From Sipunculus nudus (taxonomy: Eukaryota > Annelida > Sipuncula > Golfingiida > Sipunculidae), in assembly GCA_026874595.1 (NCBI GenBank), contig CM049310.1, positions 83,427,056-83,491,055 on the forward strand: 64,000 nucleotides of DNA, read 5' to 3'. A model generated the notes under the pieces. The model did not search any database. It saw only the letters and a program-made list of their open reading frames with translations, and had not been told where the DNA came from. The position numbers were made by a program, and so were the translations under genes. Each line of letters opens with the position of its first letter. Position 1 is the stretch's first letter. Shown here piece after piece: positions 1-13,000 of the stretch.

Positions 1-252
1 AAAAAACATTTAAATTAAAATGATTCACACATTTCTGGGACTGTCCTCCTTTTAAATAATCACAATTAAGATTCTTCGCCATGGAAACTGTTAGCCTTCC
101 CAGTTGCAGCCCAAAAAATGAAAAAGTCAACATTTCAGTTTTATAAACAGTCCATTTAATGAATGCTGGCATTAACCAGAATTAACTTGAGGGAGTATCC
201 TTAGAGGAGCTCAGGAGGTATTCAATGTAAACCATTTTGATTGGGTGATCCC

Positions 253-1069
253 TAGGGTTGGGACGGTTACCGGTATACGGTATTATCACGATATCTCACA
301 GCTACGGTTATTATACCGTCAACTTTCCTATTATCGCGATATCACAATATCAATTTTTGTTCACGATTATGGTTCACAGACAAGCCATTGAAGTATATAT
401 TTCTTGAGAAAACTGGCATCATAAGAGTCTGTCCATGTTCAAAATAAATGTATTTCCAAGAATCACATTTATTTTTATAAACCACATGTATTTGAATACC
501 TGCGTGTCGGTGGAACTGTGTGCTTACGGACTTCGGGATTAGTCGGAAATGTCCGGAAATAGCAGGATGAATCTTAGAGGACAAAAGCTTGAGAATTCCA
601 GGAGAAAATAACATTATAAAGAAGAGCAATAAAACATATTTTTGCATATTTTGCCATATAAAATTGGATTGGAATATTTAGCCATGATGGGTATGACACG
701 CTCTCCGAAAATTCGCTGGGAATATCCGGCTTTTTTGTAACTATAGGAAACTGGTGAAAAGTTCTGACAAGCGTGATTTGATGATTGGGGCAGGACTTCC
801 TGCGTCTCAAACTTGCACACCTGCAGCGCCTTCATGCAACTTAATCACTTAATGAGTTCATTTGTGGTACTGGCACAATGGGTATAAATAATATTAATAG
901 TTAACCCCTCGGATAAAGTCAAGAATTTAAAGGTGGTTGTTATTAATATCATTATTGACGGCTTATCAATGCTCTTATCTATTATAAAAAATATCGCGAT
1001 ATCACAGTATATCATGAAAAAATTTGAATAATCATCATGATATCAAAAACCCATATCATCCCAACACTA
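253..1069. mobile_element. Non-autonomous hAT-type element with 8-bp TSD
   Basis: Exact 8-bp direct repeats GTGATCCC flank the element (245-252 and 1070-1077). The ends are imperfect inverted repeats: TAGGGTTGGGA on the left and the complement of TAGTGTTGGGA on the right. An 8-bp duplication and short TIRs are the hAT hallmark. The 817-bp interior has the CGGTATACGG motif near the left end and palindromic TATCGCGATATCAC motifs near both ends (about 333 and 991), and no transposase reading frame that I can recognise. The short open frames inside are not convincing. It sits within the presumed intron or 5' flank. Confidence 0.85.
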
Positions 1070-1535
1070 GTGATCCCACATTTCATTTAGTCATTGGTAT
1101 AAATAATTATTTCTGGGACAGTACATGTAGAGATCACGTAATATTCTAGGGTCATACTGGGTATTTCTGCTGTCACAGACTGTGTCACACGAGGGATTTA
1201 ATCTAACTAAAATTGTTATGGAGGAGGATATAACTATGTCATGTGATCAAGTTCCTTGAGAAGAAGCCGACAAGAAAAAACCCCAAGATTTAAACATTGA
1301 CAGCTTCTAATGCTGCTAAACAGGCCTTGCGGCATTTATGTATCCATTTATCTTAATGCTCAATTTTTTCCAAAGGTTTGATCTATGACTTAGTGTCGAC
1401 AGAAAAATTTACCAAGGAGAGATACATTAAGAATAATCTGGTTTTAAATTGTCCCAGTTTCAGGGAAATGGAAATAATCCAAAAGATATTACCTGTTGTT
1501 AAGACAATAGTGCAAATATCCGTGATATTAACCAG

Positions 1536-1830
1536 CTTCTGTGGCATACAGGTAGTGTATAGGACTCAAAGCAGGGAGACTGTGAGTTTGAATCATAGCC
1601 AAGGCGGTGTTTTTTTTTTTTTTATAGTCAGCCCCCACCCAGGGTGAGTGCTCTGCAGGCTTAATGGGAAGGCAATGCAAAACAGCCGTGGTTCACTACA
1701 AACGAGTGGGCCTTATGGGTGTTCCTTGGCAGTATAACACAGTAATGGGAATGATTTGCACCCAAGATCCACAGGTGCAGTAGTCACTGGGCCTGGTTGA
1801 TGCCAGGATATAAAATAAGAATGGAATGAT
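1536..1830 (+). mobile_element. tRNA-derived SINE, family 1, copy 1
   Basis: The head resembles a tRNA-type pol III promoter, with a B-box-like GAGTTTGAATCATAGCC near 1583 and an oligo-T interruption at about 1609-1623. The body (CCCAGGGTGAGTGCTCTGCAGG, ACAAACGAGTGGGCCTTATGG, CACAGGTGCAGTAGTCACTGG motifs) recurs in reverse orientation at 8943-9180 and partly at 43815. The 3' end is near the GGATATAAAATAAG stretch. Copies are divergent, so this is an old family. Confidence 0.7.
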
Positions 1831-2200
1831 GCAGATGTACATATACATGGTTAAGAAAATATAAAAAAAATATATATATATATCTGTGATATTCTATCAA
1901 TATTTCACCATTACTTGTTTGAAAGCGTTTTACAATCTGGGGATTTTCAGCTACCAATTCACATGCCTTCACCATTAGGCCTCTATCCCTACCTGTCTGA
2001 ATACCATCAAAATGATATAGATACACAGCTTCTAAGTGCACTTGTAAAAGAACAGTTTTTGACACCTATTTATACAGCATTATTTTAACACTAGGAAGAC
2101 AGCTTAGCCTAGATCTCTCATAATCTCATAAATAGTTGTTACTATAGAGAGTGTTTGATGATTCATGAAACCTTCATTAGAATTATATACACATTTCACA

Positions 2201-2203
<3 letters not shown>

Positions 2204-2257
<54 letters not shown>
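2204..2257. repeat. (AT)n microsatellite
   Basis: An almost uninterrupted AT dinucleotide tract of about 54 bp. Nothing else is recognised between the SINE ending near 1830 and the array at 3332. Confidence 0.97.
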
Positions 2258-2260
<3 letters not shown>

Positions 2261-3331
2261 ACCACCTATAAAAATGCAATGTGAAATAAAAAAAAACCCT
2301 GACTTTTATTTATAAGAAGTGTGACAAAATTGTCACCCACAGAAAATGTCTGAACAATACTGGGTGAAAATCACCTGTTAAGATGAGGGTTTTTATTTTA
2401 CCGAGTGGAATTAAGGCAGGATTAGGAGGTATTCACTCATTTTATCATCTTACTCATCAGAATGTTGAAAGAGTGTCAGAGTAAATCCCAATCTGTACAT
2501 ATGTGATGGATCACTGGGACCATATTTTATTTCAATTCAACAAGGATAACTGGCTGCCATAAATCTTCAACAATATCGAAGATAAGCTATTCCATCTGAT
2601 ATTTATCCAGTCCTCCTCAGCTGTGAAATGAGGGGACCAGAGCTACATCAACGACCATTATTAATAATATCAACAAGAAATATTGCCATGGGCAGGGACA
2701 GCCCATCCAGATGTCAACAATATGGCAGTTACCATCAGCTGATAAATGCAGTAAATAAATGAGATCTGCAGGTTGATCAGATTCCCACACTCCAGGTAGA
2801 TGATACCATCTCTCTACCTTAAATTAACCAACTGACAAAATTAAACTGATATTGCAGCAAGTATCTGGTATAATTATCGTCCATTCCAACACCCCTGTCT
2901 ACCTGTTTTTTTTCCTAATTACATTTTACACAGGCAACTGGACTCCAAGGTTTTTTTAACAAAAGCCAGAAAGAGGAAAATGCTTAATTAATTGGAGTGG
3001 AAATAATATCTTGCCCCATTTGAAGTTCTCATAAACGGAAGACAAAACATTCAATATCCATTTAAATTCTGTATTGTGCCAAACTGCTAGCAGTTGCCAA
3101 TTTTTTCCAACCAAACCTGCTGCTCTAAACTAAAATTTCTAAACTAAATGGATTTGAAAAAAAATATCTTGTAAAGCAAGCGTGTTGGAGCAAATTATGT
3201 AAACAAAACCAGTAGGTGAATACAGGGAAGGATTACAAACTACCATGTATGTGATAATGGACGGGGGTCATAAGAGTGAATACAGCTAAAGATTTACCCT
3301 GTATAAACTAAACAGTATTCTCATAGGTTTC

Positions 3332-3703
3332 TGTACAGACAGGAGTGTTCTAGTTGGATCCTCTACAGACAGGACAGTGTTATAGTTGGATCCTGTACAG
3401 ACAGGACAGTGTTCTAGTTGGATCATCTACAGACAGGACAGTGTTATAGTTTGATCCTCTACAGACAGGACAGTGTTCTTCTTGGATCCGTGTCCTGTAC
3501 AGACATGACAGTGTTCTAGTTTGATCCTGTTCAGACAGGACAGTGTTCTAGTTGGATCCTGTACAGACAGGACAGTGTTCTTCTTGGATCCGTGTCCTGT
3601 ACAGACATGACTGTGTTCTAGTTGGATCCTGTACAGACATGACAGTGTTCTAGTTGGATCCTGTTCAGACAAGACAGTGTCTTGGTCAGATCCTGTACAG
3701 ACA
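3332..3703. repeat. 32/38-bp minisatellite with BamHI-like sites
   Basis: About eleven full units plus a partial of TGTACAGACAGGACAGTGTT followed by CTAGTTGGATCC (32 bp). Two units carry a variant end, CTTCTTGGATCCGTGTCC, making 38 bp. The variant units are three units apart, suggesting a higher-order step. The open frame on the minus strand through the array is a by-product of the repeat. Confidence 0.95.
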
Positions 3704-4711
3704 GAAGCTCATTTTCAGATGTTTCTAAATGGTTTTACAGGTCCTTTATTAACATTGTGCAAAGTCTTTACAGCACGCCAACAGTTTTTTTTTCCCACAC
3801 CATTTAATATATTACTCAGATTGATAGACTGGTGGCCCCATCATATCCAGGGGCATACAAAATACAAGGTATCCTTTAAATAGTACACTCAGAATTATTA
3901 ATCGTGTCTATCAACATATGTCACAGTCCTGCATGGCAAGAGCTGTGCAAAATTCATCAATATTTCAGAGTGGGCTTCTGGTATAGGTGAATGATTAATA
4001 TTACAATAGTGATATATGAGTAGGCACCTGTCATAGCTGTAAATGAAAGTACAGAATGAAATCAGCATGAAATTGATAGTTTACGTGTTAGACATAAACA
4101 AGTTGCTGAACATCACCCTAGCGGAGGTTTCATTAATGGTACGGAGGCTGGTTGCCAATCCATGGACCTGGTTACTTTATGTCCACAGATGTTTTTTTTA
4201 TTATTTATTAGAGCTTGTTCTGATCAGATATGTGTAATATATTGTCTCAGAACAATACCTGCATCCCAAATATTAATAAGCCTATTTACTGGGGCAGTAA
4301 AATTTCTATAACAATGTAAATGATTTATTACATATAGCACTTGCTACTAGTATGTATGTATTGTCAGCCACATATACCATGATTCAAGTTAACTAATTAT
4401 TCATACTGCGTAACACTGATTAAATAAATATTATCTTTCCAGTTATTTGGTGGATTTTGATATTTCAATGAACTTTAACAATTTTATTTTAATTTCTTAC
4501 AAGAGCAGAAGGCATAGTATTTACCTGTTGGTTGTTTATAGATCTTTCAATGTTTTCTGTTGATGTTTACCATCAATTCATTTCAAGCAGAGATTAGCTG
4601 GAAAAATTAAGAAGTATTTGAAGTATTAATCTTGAAGTATTTAAGAAGTTCTTTTTTTTTGTGGAGTCTGTGTACATATGTGTTAACATCGGCAAGATGT
4701 CAATAACCTTG
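3704..4711. other. Non-coding stretch, nothing recognised
   Basis: AT-rich DNA with short spurious open frames. No exon with splice borders or recognisable repeat was found. Confidence 0.6.
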
Positions 4712-5155
4712 TGCTCCTCATGCAGAGGTTATACGCTGCAGTCTTTCCTGATCTCCTTTCTTGTAACCGCTGCTTTGAATAACAAGATTCTCTGGGTTTT
4801 GTTATGGAGCCAGGGTCCCCCGGTGTGTAATTCTCAGCCTTGCACCAAGGCAACTCTGGGTTCAACCACCAAGGTGGGCACAGAGCAAAGAAGTGCTATC
4901 TGGTTTCCTCCACCCTTACTGACTACCGAGCGCCGACATCCGTACCACAGAGAGTGCCTCGTATTAGTTATTATAACTAGTTGTACAATCCATTTAAAAT
5001 AAATAAAGTTTATATTAAGTGCTAACAGACCAATGAGAGCGGGTATTGCATCTTGCATCCAGCTCCAACTTTTAAACATACGACACATGCTCTCCTTGGT
5101 CTGATCACACTGGGACACCAGCTCTCGTTGGTCTGATTCTTGGCCCTGTGCCCTT
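4712..5155. mobile_element. Foldback/MITE family, copy 1
   Basis: Starts with GTGCTCCTCATGCAG and has the family's left arm (GCAGTC, TTGTAACCGCTGCTTTGAAT, AACAAGATTCTCTGGGTT) followed by ACCACCAAGGTGGGCACAGAG. Later it carries the internal AGACCAATGAGAGCGGGT and TGCATCCAGCTCCAA motifs. Related copies lie at 21323, 26600 and 45685. This copy holds about 170 bp of unrelated sequence between the arm and the internal motifs, and its right arm is degraded. Confidence 0.7.
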
Positions 5156-8040
5156 TAGTAGGCAGTACTTTTTACAACTTTGGACTTATAACATGATCAT
5201 ACAGTCAGCTGTGACATACAACATCATGTGACTGTGTCATGTGATGTCATCAGGCATCATCTCATGATGTCATGAGAGTAAATCAAATCATCATACCATG
5301 TGGCAATAAGTGAATGTTCTACATGGTCACTGATCTCGTTTTTGCATATAAATTCTTGGGCAGCAATATCACGTGCCACGCCCATTGGTGTTTTCCCAAG
5401 ACACACTTAGTTCACAAAATTGTGATCTGTTATCTGATATAAAGTTTTGTATTATTAGAGATGTTGTTCATATTTTGGATTTACAGTTCTTATAAATTAA
5501 GGTACTGTAGGTTGAATCAAATATCCTAAAGAATTTGAGAATAGTGTACTTTGCTATATATCAACAGCAAAATGTGATAAAATAATAATGCAGCATAATA
5601 ATCTAATGAAGAACTCTATGGATTTAAGTATTCACAGTATGGACAATTTATTTTAGCCATAGCACTATTACAAGACTATAATTGCACTATTTGGGAAACA
5701 AAATCGCTGATTCAGCATAATGTAAAAATTAAACAACACTAACAGAGGTTGGTGGTGGCTTTTGAATGACGTAATAAAAGCAGGTTAAATTGTCTCGAAG
5801 GACAGCAGGTGACATCTTAATTTTCCAGGTGGTTACAAATGCACTATTAGCTGTCTGCAACAGAGCCACAGCTGTATCATCGACATGCGTCATAAGCTGG
5901 GCTTAATATCATCATAATGCCATAGTAATTATGAGAATATTCCCAAATGTCAGCGAGGCTCTGTCTCCTATTCTACAAGAGCTCTAGGAGGTGTTTTCAA
6001 ACTGATGCCTTTTAAATTGTGTCATTACGGAGGTGGAATTTACGTCCCTAACAAAACCCAGATTGTTTCTTCTGGAGCTCACTTTACAAGCTTCAGCACT
6101 AGTTTATGCTGCCATATTAGCCATACAGCCCGGGCTTTATGCCATGAGCAGTAATACTGGGAGGCTGAAACAACAGGGTGTGGCGGTGAAATGGCCCGTT
6201 ATGCCAGTGATGAGATTGCCACAGTTTGTATACAGGCCCTAGTTACACTGAGAAGATGACTTTGGCATCGTTTCTGTTTCAGCTGTAAGCAATTCAGTAT
6301 GCTGCCCAGTGATCTTGAAGCGACATATTACTGGAACATGCTAGTTAGATGCAATAAATTGGGGTGTAGCTCATACAGGCAGATGTTTGGTTAGACAAAG
6401 CTTATGAGCCAGCACTTCGTCAGATCCTGTAATGAATGGTGACTGGTTATTTGTCAATCATTACATCCACTATTAAATCCAGATGGAATCTAACACTCTG
6501 GGTAATATAAGATATAACAATCACAGAATTAGTTTTTTTTAGCAATTACAGCAACAGGTTGGATCATGCTAGGCAATATGCCATTATCATACTGCATGTA
6601 TATTGGTAGTTTAATTTCACAACATTTATCCAGATTGATAGCCCAGTACTTGTATTACAGTAATTTTCTTCACTTTAGTCAATCTCATGCTGTGTTTAAT
6701 ATTTGTTTCTGTAATCTATGGATAGTATGTTAGAAAATGCTTGAAAAATCTTGTGCTGAAGTGAATCATGCCTCCCTTTCCAAAAGTCAGATAAACTGGG
6801 ATTGCTATTGCTGTTTAGTTAAAAATTATTACAATTAATGTATGCAAAAGAAACTTTGGTGTGTGTGGGACTTACATGCAAGGATCATATCAAAATGTCA
6901 TGAGCTAATACTTAAATTTCGTGATTAATATAAAACACATGTAACATCTGGATCCAGTGTAATATTTAATTTGAATCATATCAGCCTACTTTTGAAGTTA
7001 TACTCTTTCACAAAGATGGATCAAAACTTTGTTTCTGAATTTTGGAAATAGGATCTGTTATTCTGCTCATTCACGTGCCTATATGAAGGACATATCGTTT
7101 TCTGTAACAACCATGGAAATTATGAACAAGGGACCCATGGGTCATGGCCCTCAGCTGAAGTTTGAAATTTTTGCAAATGCAAAATATTCTATTGTAATAT
7201 TTTTCATATATATAAGCATATGAGAAGCTATGAGGAAAGGGGCCCTTCTACTTGGTTATAGTAAAGTTCTAAATATATGATTGCAAAACTAATACTCTGA
7301 CAAGACTGTCATGAAGAAAAACAGTAAAAGCTTTGAGATACATGATGCATTTGAAAAAATTTACAGATGGACAGGCAAGTGGACAGAATGGACTTATACC
7401 TTTATTTCACTTTCAAGGGAATAATGCATTTAAGTTTATAAATAAGCCTATTTTTTTAGCAAATCAACTTTTTCCATTTATAGTTTATATCTGATTCATT
7501 TTTTTATTTACAATTTTATAAATTTGTAATAAAAAAATCTGAAAATAAAAGTTAAAATATCAGAATTCTAAATTGCAATCATTATATATCCAGAGTGTAG
7601 CTAATATTGGGTCATATTATGCATACACATATATTTTATTATTTTTAAATCATAGATGTTTAAACTGAATTTAAAAGAAAATAATGCCACAACATGGCAT
7701 CTTCAAGATTAATCCTTGAATCACTATTAAAAAGTTTTGCACACTAGAGTTTTCAGTACATGCTTAATTTTATTCACCGAAATAAAATAAAAGATTCAGT
7801 AAATTTGATAAAATAAAAACATCTTTTCAAATGAAGTATACACAATGTTGTTTGAATGAGGGACAAACAGTATCATTGTGCTTATTACTATCTCAGCTAT
7901 AATTTATTATCTATTATAGTCAATATCACACCTGATGAAGTTTTTACTCTTCTGAAGAAAGGAATTACTTATGTGATGAACATCCACACTCTCATAGCAA
8001 TACGCCATTTTGTGGACACAATTAAATGTGCAGTTTAATT
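5156..8040. other. Non-coding stretch with CRE/E-box-like palindromes near 5220-5290
   Basis: No exon recognised. At 5222-5274 there are repeated CATGTGA, TGATGTCA and CATGATGTCATGAG palindromic words, possible transcription-factor sites but equally a degenerate repeat. The part 5740-6260 is less AT-rich and of higher complexity than its surroundings, as seen in conserved non-coding elements. That is inference only. Confidence 0.4.
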
Positions 8041-8160
8041 AATGTAACCCTGGTGCCCTGTTAACGGACAGACAGCCGGCCAGCCGGACGGCACGATGCA
8101 CGGACGGCCGGACGGATGACAGACAAAGGACCTTGACTATAGTTCAGATGACTTGAGCTA
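8041..8160. repeat. GGACGGAC-rich dispersed repeat, copy 1
   Basis: A run of GGACAGACAGCC, GCCGGACGGC and GGACGGCCGGACGG followed by CTTGACTATAGTTCAGATGA and GAGCTAAAA. The complement of the same arrangement appears at 36850-36930 (CAGCTCATCTGAGCTATAG then TCCGTCATCCGTCC). Repeats of this kind are common in mollusc genomes, from general recall. Confidence 0.65.
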
Positions 8161-8189
8161 AAATCCTGTTTCCTGTTAAAAGTCAGTGA

Positions 8190-8375
8190 ATTGGGGGAAA
8201 GGGTGCCACATCATAAAACCAGGATATCTGGCAGGCCTGAACGAGAAAAAGGTTGCCACCATGGAAATCAGGGAAAACCTGTTTCCTGTTCGGGAAAATT
8301 TAGGGCATTGAAGGGACATTATTTGTCTTATTGTAAAACCAGGAAATCTGAAGGGCCTGAAAGAGACAGAAGTCA
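8190..8375. repeat. Imperfect ~120-bp duplication
   Basis: AAAACCAGGATATCTGGCAG then GCCTGAACGAGA near 8216 recurs as AAAACCAGGAAATCTGAAGG then GCCTGAAAGAGA near 8336. The surrounding GGGAAAACCTGTTTCCTG words also recur. The resulting open frames on both strands look spurious. From 8376 to 8942 nothing else is recognised. Confidence 0.55.
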
Positions 8376-8942
8376 AGCTATCATAATTTGTCTTTTTTTC
8401 TAACCAGATTATCTGCTCTGAGTGATTGCCAGTGACATATATTTTTAGTGTAGATAATAGTTTGAAATATTTACCATGGATTCTTTTTTTATTTTTAACA
8501 GAAAATTTAGGGAAAAAGCAAGGAATTTTTTTTCATAAAATGCTAAGGTTTTTAATTGTCTAAAAAGAGAAAGTGTTCAATCTGCAGTAATTTGTCTGAG
8601 TTCTGACCAGTGTACCTTCTGAATGGTACATTGGTTGTAGTAGCCTTTTAATGTAGAAATAATTCCCATGGCATTTTAAAAAATGTATTATGGAAAATAC
8701 AGCAACAAAGAGTCAATGAAGACATTTCAAGTCAAGTGCCACTGAAACATGAAAGCCCTGTTGGCTTAAAAAGGATAATGTAGTACTTCTATGGTTATTA
8801 CTCTGCCCTGTATTTTTAAAATCATTTTTTGTTGGAGGTAACAGCCTCCATTTCCTTCAATGCAAGCTTAAATAAGTACATGTATATGTACATCTGCAGA
8901 ATTCCATTCCAGTTTCAAACTACATGACAGGGCAGTAGCACA

Positions 8943-9180
8943 GGCTTCATCTCATTTTATGTCCTGGTATTAACCAAGCCTGGTGACTACTGCACCTGTG
9001 GGCCATGGGTGTGTAGTTGTCCACCAAGGAACCCATGAAAGGCACACTTGTTTGTGAGTGAAACATAACTCTGGGGCATGACCTTCCCATTAAACCTACA
9101 GAACGCTCACTGCCTCGGCTGATATTCAAACTCACAGTCTCCAGGTTTTGAGTACTGTGTTCTACCCCTGACAACAGAAG
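8943..9180 (-). mobile_element. tRNA-derived SINE, family 1, copy 2
   Basis: Read on the minus strand it starts CTTCTGTTGTCAGGGGTAGA, with the A-box-like AGGGGTAGAACACAGTACT, a B-box-like GAGTTTGAATATCAGCC, then the shared body (GTTTAATGGGAAGG, ACAAACAAGTGTGCCTTTC, CACAGGTGCAGTAGTCACC) and end (CCAGGACATAAAATGAG). This is the most complete copy of the family in the window. Confidence 0.78.
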
Positions 9181-10049
9181 CCGGTCTTAGCACTGGTATT
9201 GCCAAACATTAATGACAAAAATTTCACACTCTCTTGTCATAAAATATATAAATAACTGATAATCATATTTTTATTAACAATATGACCATTTCATATGACA
9301 GTCCTGCCCCCTTAAATTTTTAGATAATTAATCGCTGATACCAGACCAGTGGTAAGTACATTTCTTCTCAGCAATCACAACAGAGAGAAATGCTTGAAAT
9401 TTTTGCTGCACAGGTAGCGCAAGGAATCACCGTAAAATCAGCACAAACAGCACAGAATACAATATTTCACGGAGAGTGCTTCTTATCATTTGCTCAAAGA
9501 TAAGATGGATGTCTGGTGTGTATCCAGGTAATCACTCATCATGACAGATGATAAGTCATAAATAATGATGCAAGGATGACAGAGGAAAACACACAACCCA
9601 CTTCAGCAGCAGGGCAAGGGCCCCTCCATAGATACAACTCATGAATTATTCATGCTCACAGGGGTATATGGTTCACCATGGTTATGCCATGTTAATACAA
9701 AGGTCAGAGGTCGAGTACACATTGTTTTTATGTTACTAGTTTGATGCATAGGATAGACACAGGGAAGGAATCAGTCTGCCCCGCCTCCGTAATCACAAAC
9801 GAGATGCCAAGAGGAACAGGTATTGATGGTAATGCCAGGAACATGGTTAGAAAGATTCAGGCCTGTGTGTGATTTAATGATGGCAGGTGCTTGAAAAATA
9901 CAGTTGGTACAGACTGCTGGCTGGCTGGGTCCGCTAGCAGCTGAGGCTGTTTACACTTACCTTGTCATTACTCTTGATGCCCCAGTGAAGGTACTAATCA
10001 CCTCACTAAGCATCGGTGGCCAGACTCTGAATCAGTGAGCATCAACTAA
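9181..10049. other. Non-coding stretch, nothing recognised
   Basis: No exon or known repeat. It leads into the degenerate left edge of the satellite at about 10050, where AACAGGTACTCCCTGACT units begin. Confidence 0.5.
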
Positions 10050-13000
10050 AATCAAACAGGTACCCCCTGACTCAATCAAGCATGGTTAAATCAACAGGTA
10101 CTCCCTGACTCAACCAAGCATGGTTAAATCAACAGGTACTCCCTGACTAAAAAAGGCATTAGAAAACCAACCGTTACATCCACAACTGATCAGGCATGGT
10201 CCACCAATAGATTATCCAAAGAACAATTTAGGCATTATCAAACCAACAGGTGGCCAATGAACAAATTGGACATTATCCACCAACAGGTAACCCAGAACCA
10301 ATTCAGCATTATCTGCCAACAGGTACCCCAGATCCAATCAGGCCTCACCATCAAAAGGTACCCCAGAACCAATCAGACATTATCCACTGACAGGAACCTC
10401 AGAACCAATCAGGCATTATCCACCAACAGGTTACCCCCAGAACCAATCAGGCCTCACCATCAAAAGGTACCCCAGAACCAATCAGGCATTATCCACTGAC
10501 AGGAACCTCAGAACCAATCAGGCATTTTCCACCAACAGGTACCCAGAACCAATCAGGCCTCACCATCAAAAGGTACCCCAGAACCAATCAGGCATTATCC
10601 ACTGACAGAATCAATCAGGCATTATCCACCAACAGGTACCCCAGAACCAATCAGGCATTATCCACTGACAGGAACCTCAGAACCAATCAGGCATTATCCA
10701 CCAACAGGTACCCCAGAACCAAACAGGCATTATCCACTGACAGGTAACCAAGAATCAATCGGGCATTATCCGTACACAGGAACCTCAGAACCAATCAGGC
10801 ATTATCCACCAACAGGTAACCCAGAACCAATCAGCCATTATCCACTGACAGGTAACCCAGAATCAATCAGGCATTATCCACCAACAGGTACCCCAGAACC
10901 AATCAGGCATTATCCACTGACAGGAACCTCAGAACCAATCAGGCATTATCCACCAACAGGTACCCCAGAACCAAACAGGCATTATCCACTGACAGGTAAC
11001 CAAGAATCAATCAGGCATTATCCGTACACAGGAACCTCAGAACCAATCAGGCATTATCCACCAACAGGTAACCCAGAACCAATCAGCCATTATCCACTGA
11101 CAGGTAACCCAGAATCAATCAGGCATTATCCACCAACAGGTACCCCAGAACCAATCAGGCATTATCCACTGACAGGAACCTCAGAACCAATCAGGCATTA
11201 TCCACCAACAGGTACCCCAGAACCAAACAGGCATTATCCACTGACAGGTAACCAAGAATCAATCGGGCATTATCCGTACACAGGAACCTCAGAACCAATC
11301 AGGCATTATCCACCAACAGGTAACCCAGAACCAATCAGCCATTATCCACTAACAGGTAACCAAGAATCAATCAGGCATTATCCTTTGACAGTTACCCCAG
11401 AACCAATCAGGCATTATCCGTCAACAGGGAACCCAGAACCAATCAGGCATTATCCGCCAACAGGTACCCCAGAACCAATCAGGCTTATCCACCAATAGGT
11501 ACAACAAAACCAACCGGGCATTATCCGCAAACAGGTACCCCAGAACCAATCAGGCTTATCCAACAATAGGTACAACAAAACCAATCGGGCATTATCCGCA
11601 AACAGGTACCCCAGAACCAATCAGGCTTATCCACCAATTTAGGCATTATCAAACCAACAGGTGGCCAATGAACAAATTGGACATTATCCACCAACAGGTA
11701 ACCCAGAACCAATTCAGCATTATCTGCCAACAGGTACCCCAGATCCAATCAGGCCTCACCATCAAAAGGTACCCCAGAACCAATCAGACATTATCCACTG
11801 ACAGGAACCTCAGAACCAATCAGGCATTATCCACCAACAGGTTACCCCAGAACCAATCAGGCCTCACCATCAAAAGGTACCCCAGAACCAATCAGGCATT
11901 ATCCACTGACAGGAACCTCAGAACCAATCAGGCATTATCCACCAACAGGTACCCAGAACCAATCAGGCCTCACCATCAAAAGGTACCCCAGAACCAATCA
12001 GGCATTATCCACTGACAGAACCAATCAGGCATTATCCACCAACAGGTACCCCAGAACCAATCAGGCATTATCCACTGACAGGAACCTCAGAACCAATCAG
12101 GCATTATCCACCAACAGGTACCCCAGAACCAAACAGGCATTATCCACTGACAGGTAACCAAGAATCAATCGGGCATTATCCGTACACAGGAACCTCAGAA
12201 CCAATCAGGCATTATCCACCAACAGGTAACCCAGAACCAATCAGCCATTATCCACTGACAGGTAACCCAGAATCAATCAGGCATTATCCACCAACAGGTA
12301 CCCCAGAACCAATCAGGCATTATCCACTGACAGGAACCTCAGAACCAATCAGGCATTATCCACCAACAGGTACCCCAGAACCAAACAGGCATTATCCACT
12401 GACAGGTAACCAAGAATCAATCAGGCATTATCTGTACACAGGAACCTCAGAACCAATCAGGCATTATCCACCAACGGGTAACCCAGAACCAATCAGCCAT
12501 TATCCACTGACAGGTAACCCAGAATCAATCAGGCATTATCCACCAACAGGTACCCCAGAACCAATCAGGCATTATCCACTGACAGGAACCTCAGAACCAA
12601 TCAGGCATTATCCACCAACAGGTTAATCAGAACCAAACAGGCATTATCCACTGACAGGTAACCAAGAATCAATCAGGCATTATCCACTGACAGGAACCTC
12701 AGAACTAATCAGGCATTATCCACCAACAGGTAACCCAGAACCAAACAGGCATTATCCACTGACAGGTAACCCAGAATCAATCAGGCATTATCCTTAGACA
12801 GTTACCCCAGAACCAATCAGGCATTATCTGTCAACAGGGAACCCAGAACCAATCAGGCATTATCCGCCAACAGGTACCCCAGAACCAATCAGGCTTATCC
12901 ACCAATAGGTACAACAAAACCAACCGGGCATTATCCGCAAACAGGTACCCCAGAACCAATCAGGCTTATCCAACAATAGGTACAACAAAACCAATCGGGC

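Noticed and set aside
574-835. Short minus-strand frames near the left end
   Set aside because: Inside the hAT MITE at 253-1069, overlapping one another in different frames. No transposase motif.
3427-3672. 81-codon minus-strand frame with internal repeats
   Set aside because: Lies wholly within the 32/38-bp minisatellite.
10257-12015. Open frames with a repeated peptide across the satellite
   Set aside because: The 36-bp unit is 12 codons, so frames stay open by periodicity. No start context, splice sites or family, and frames break wherever a unit has an indel.
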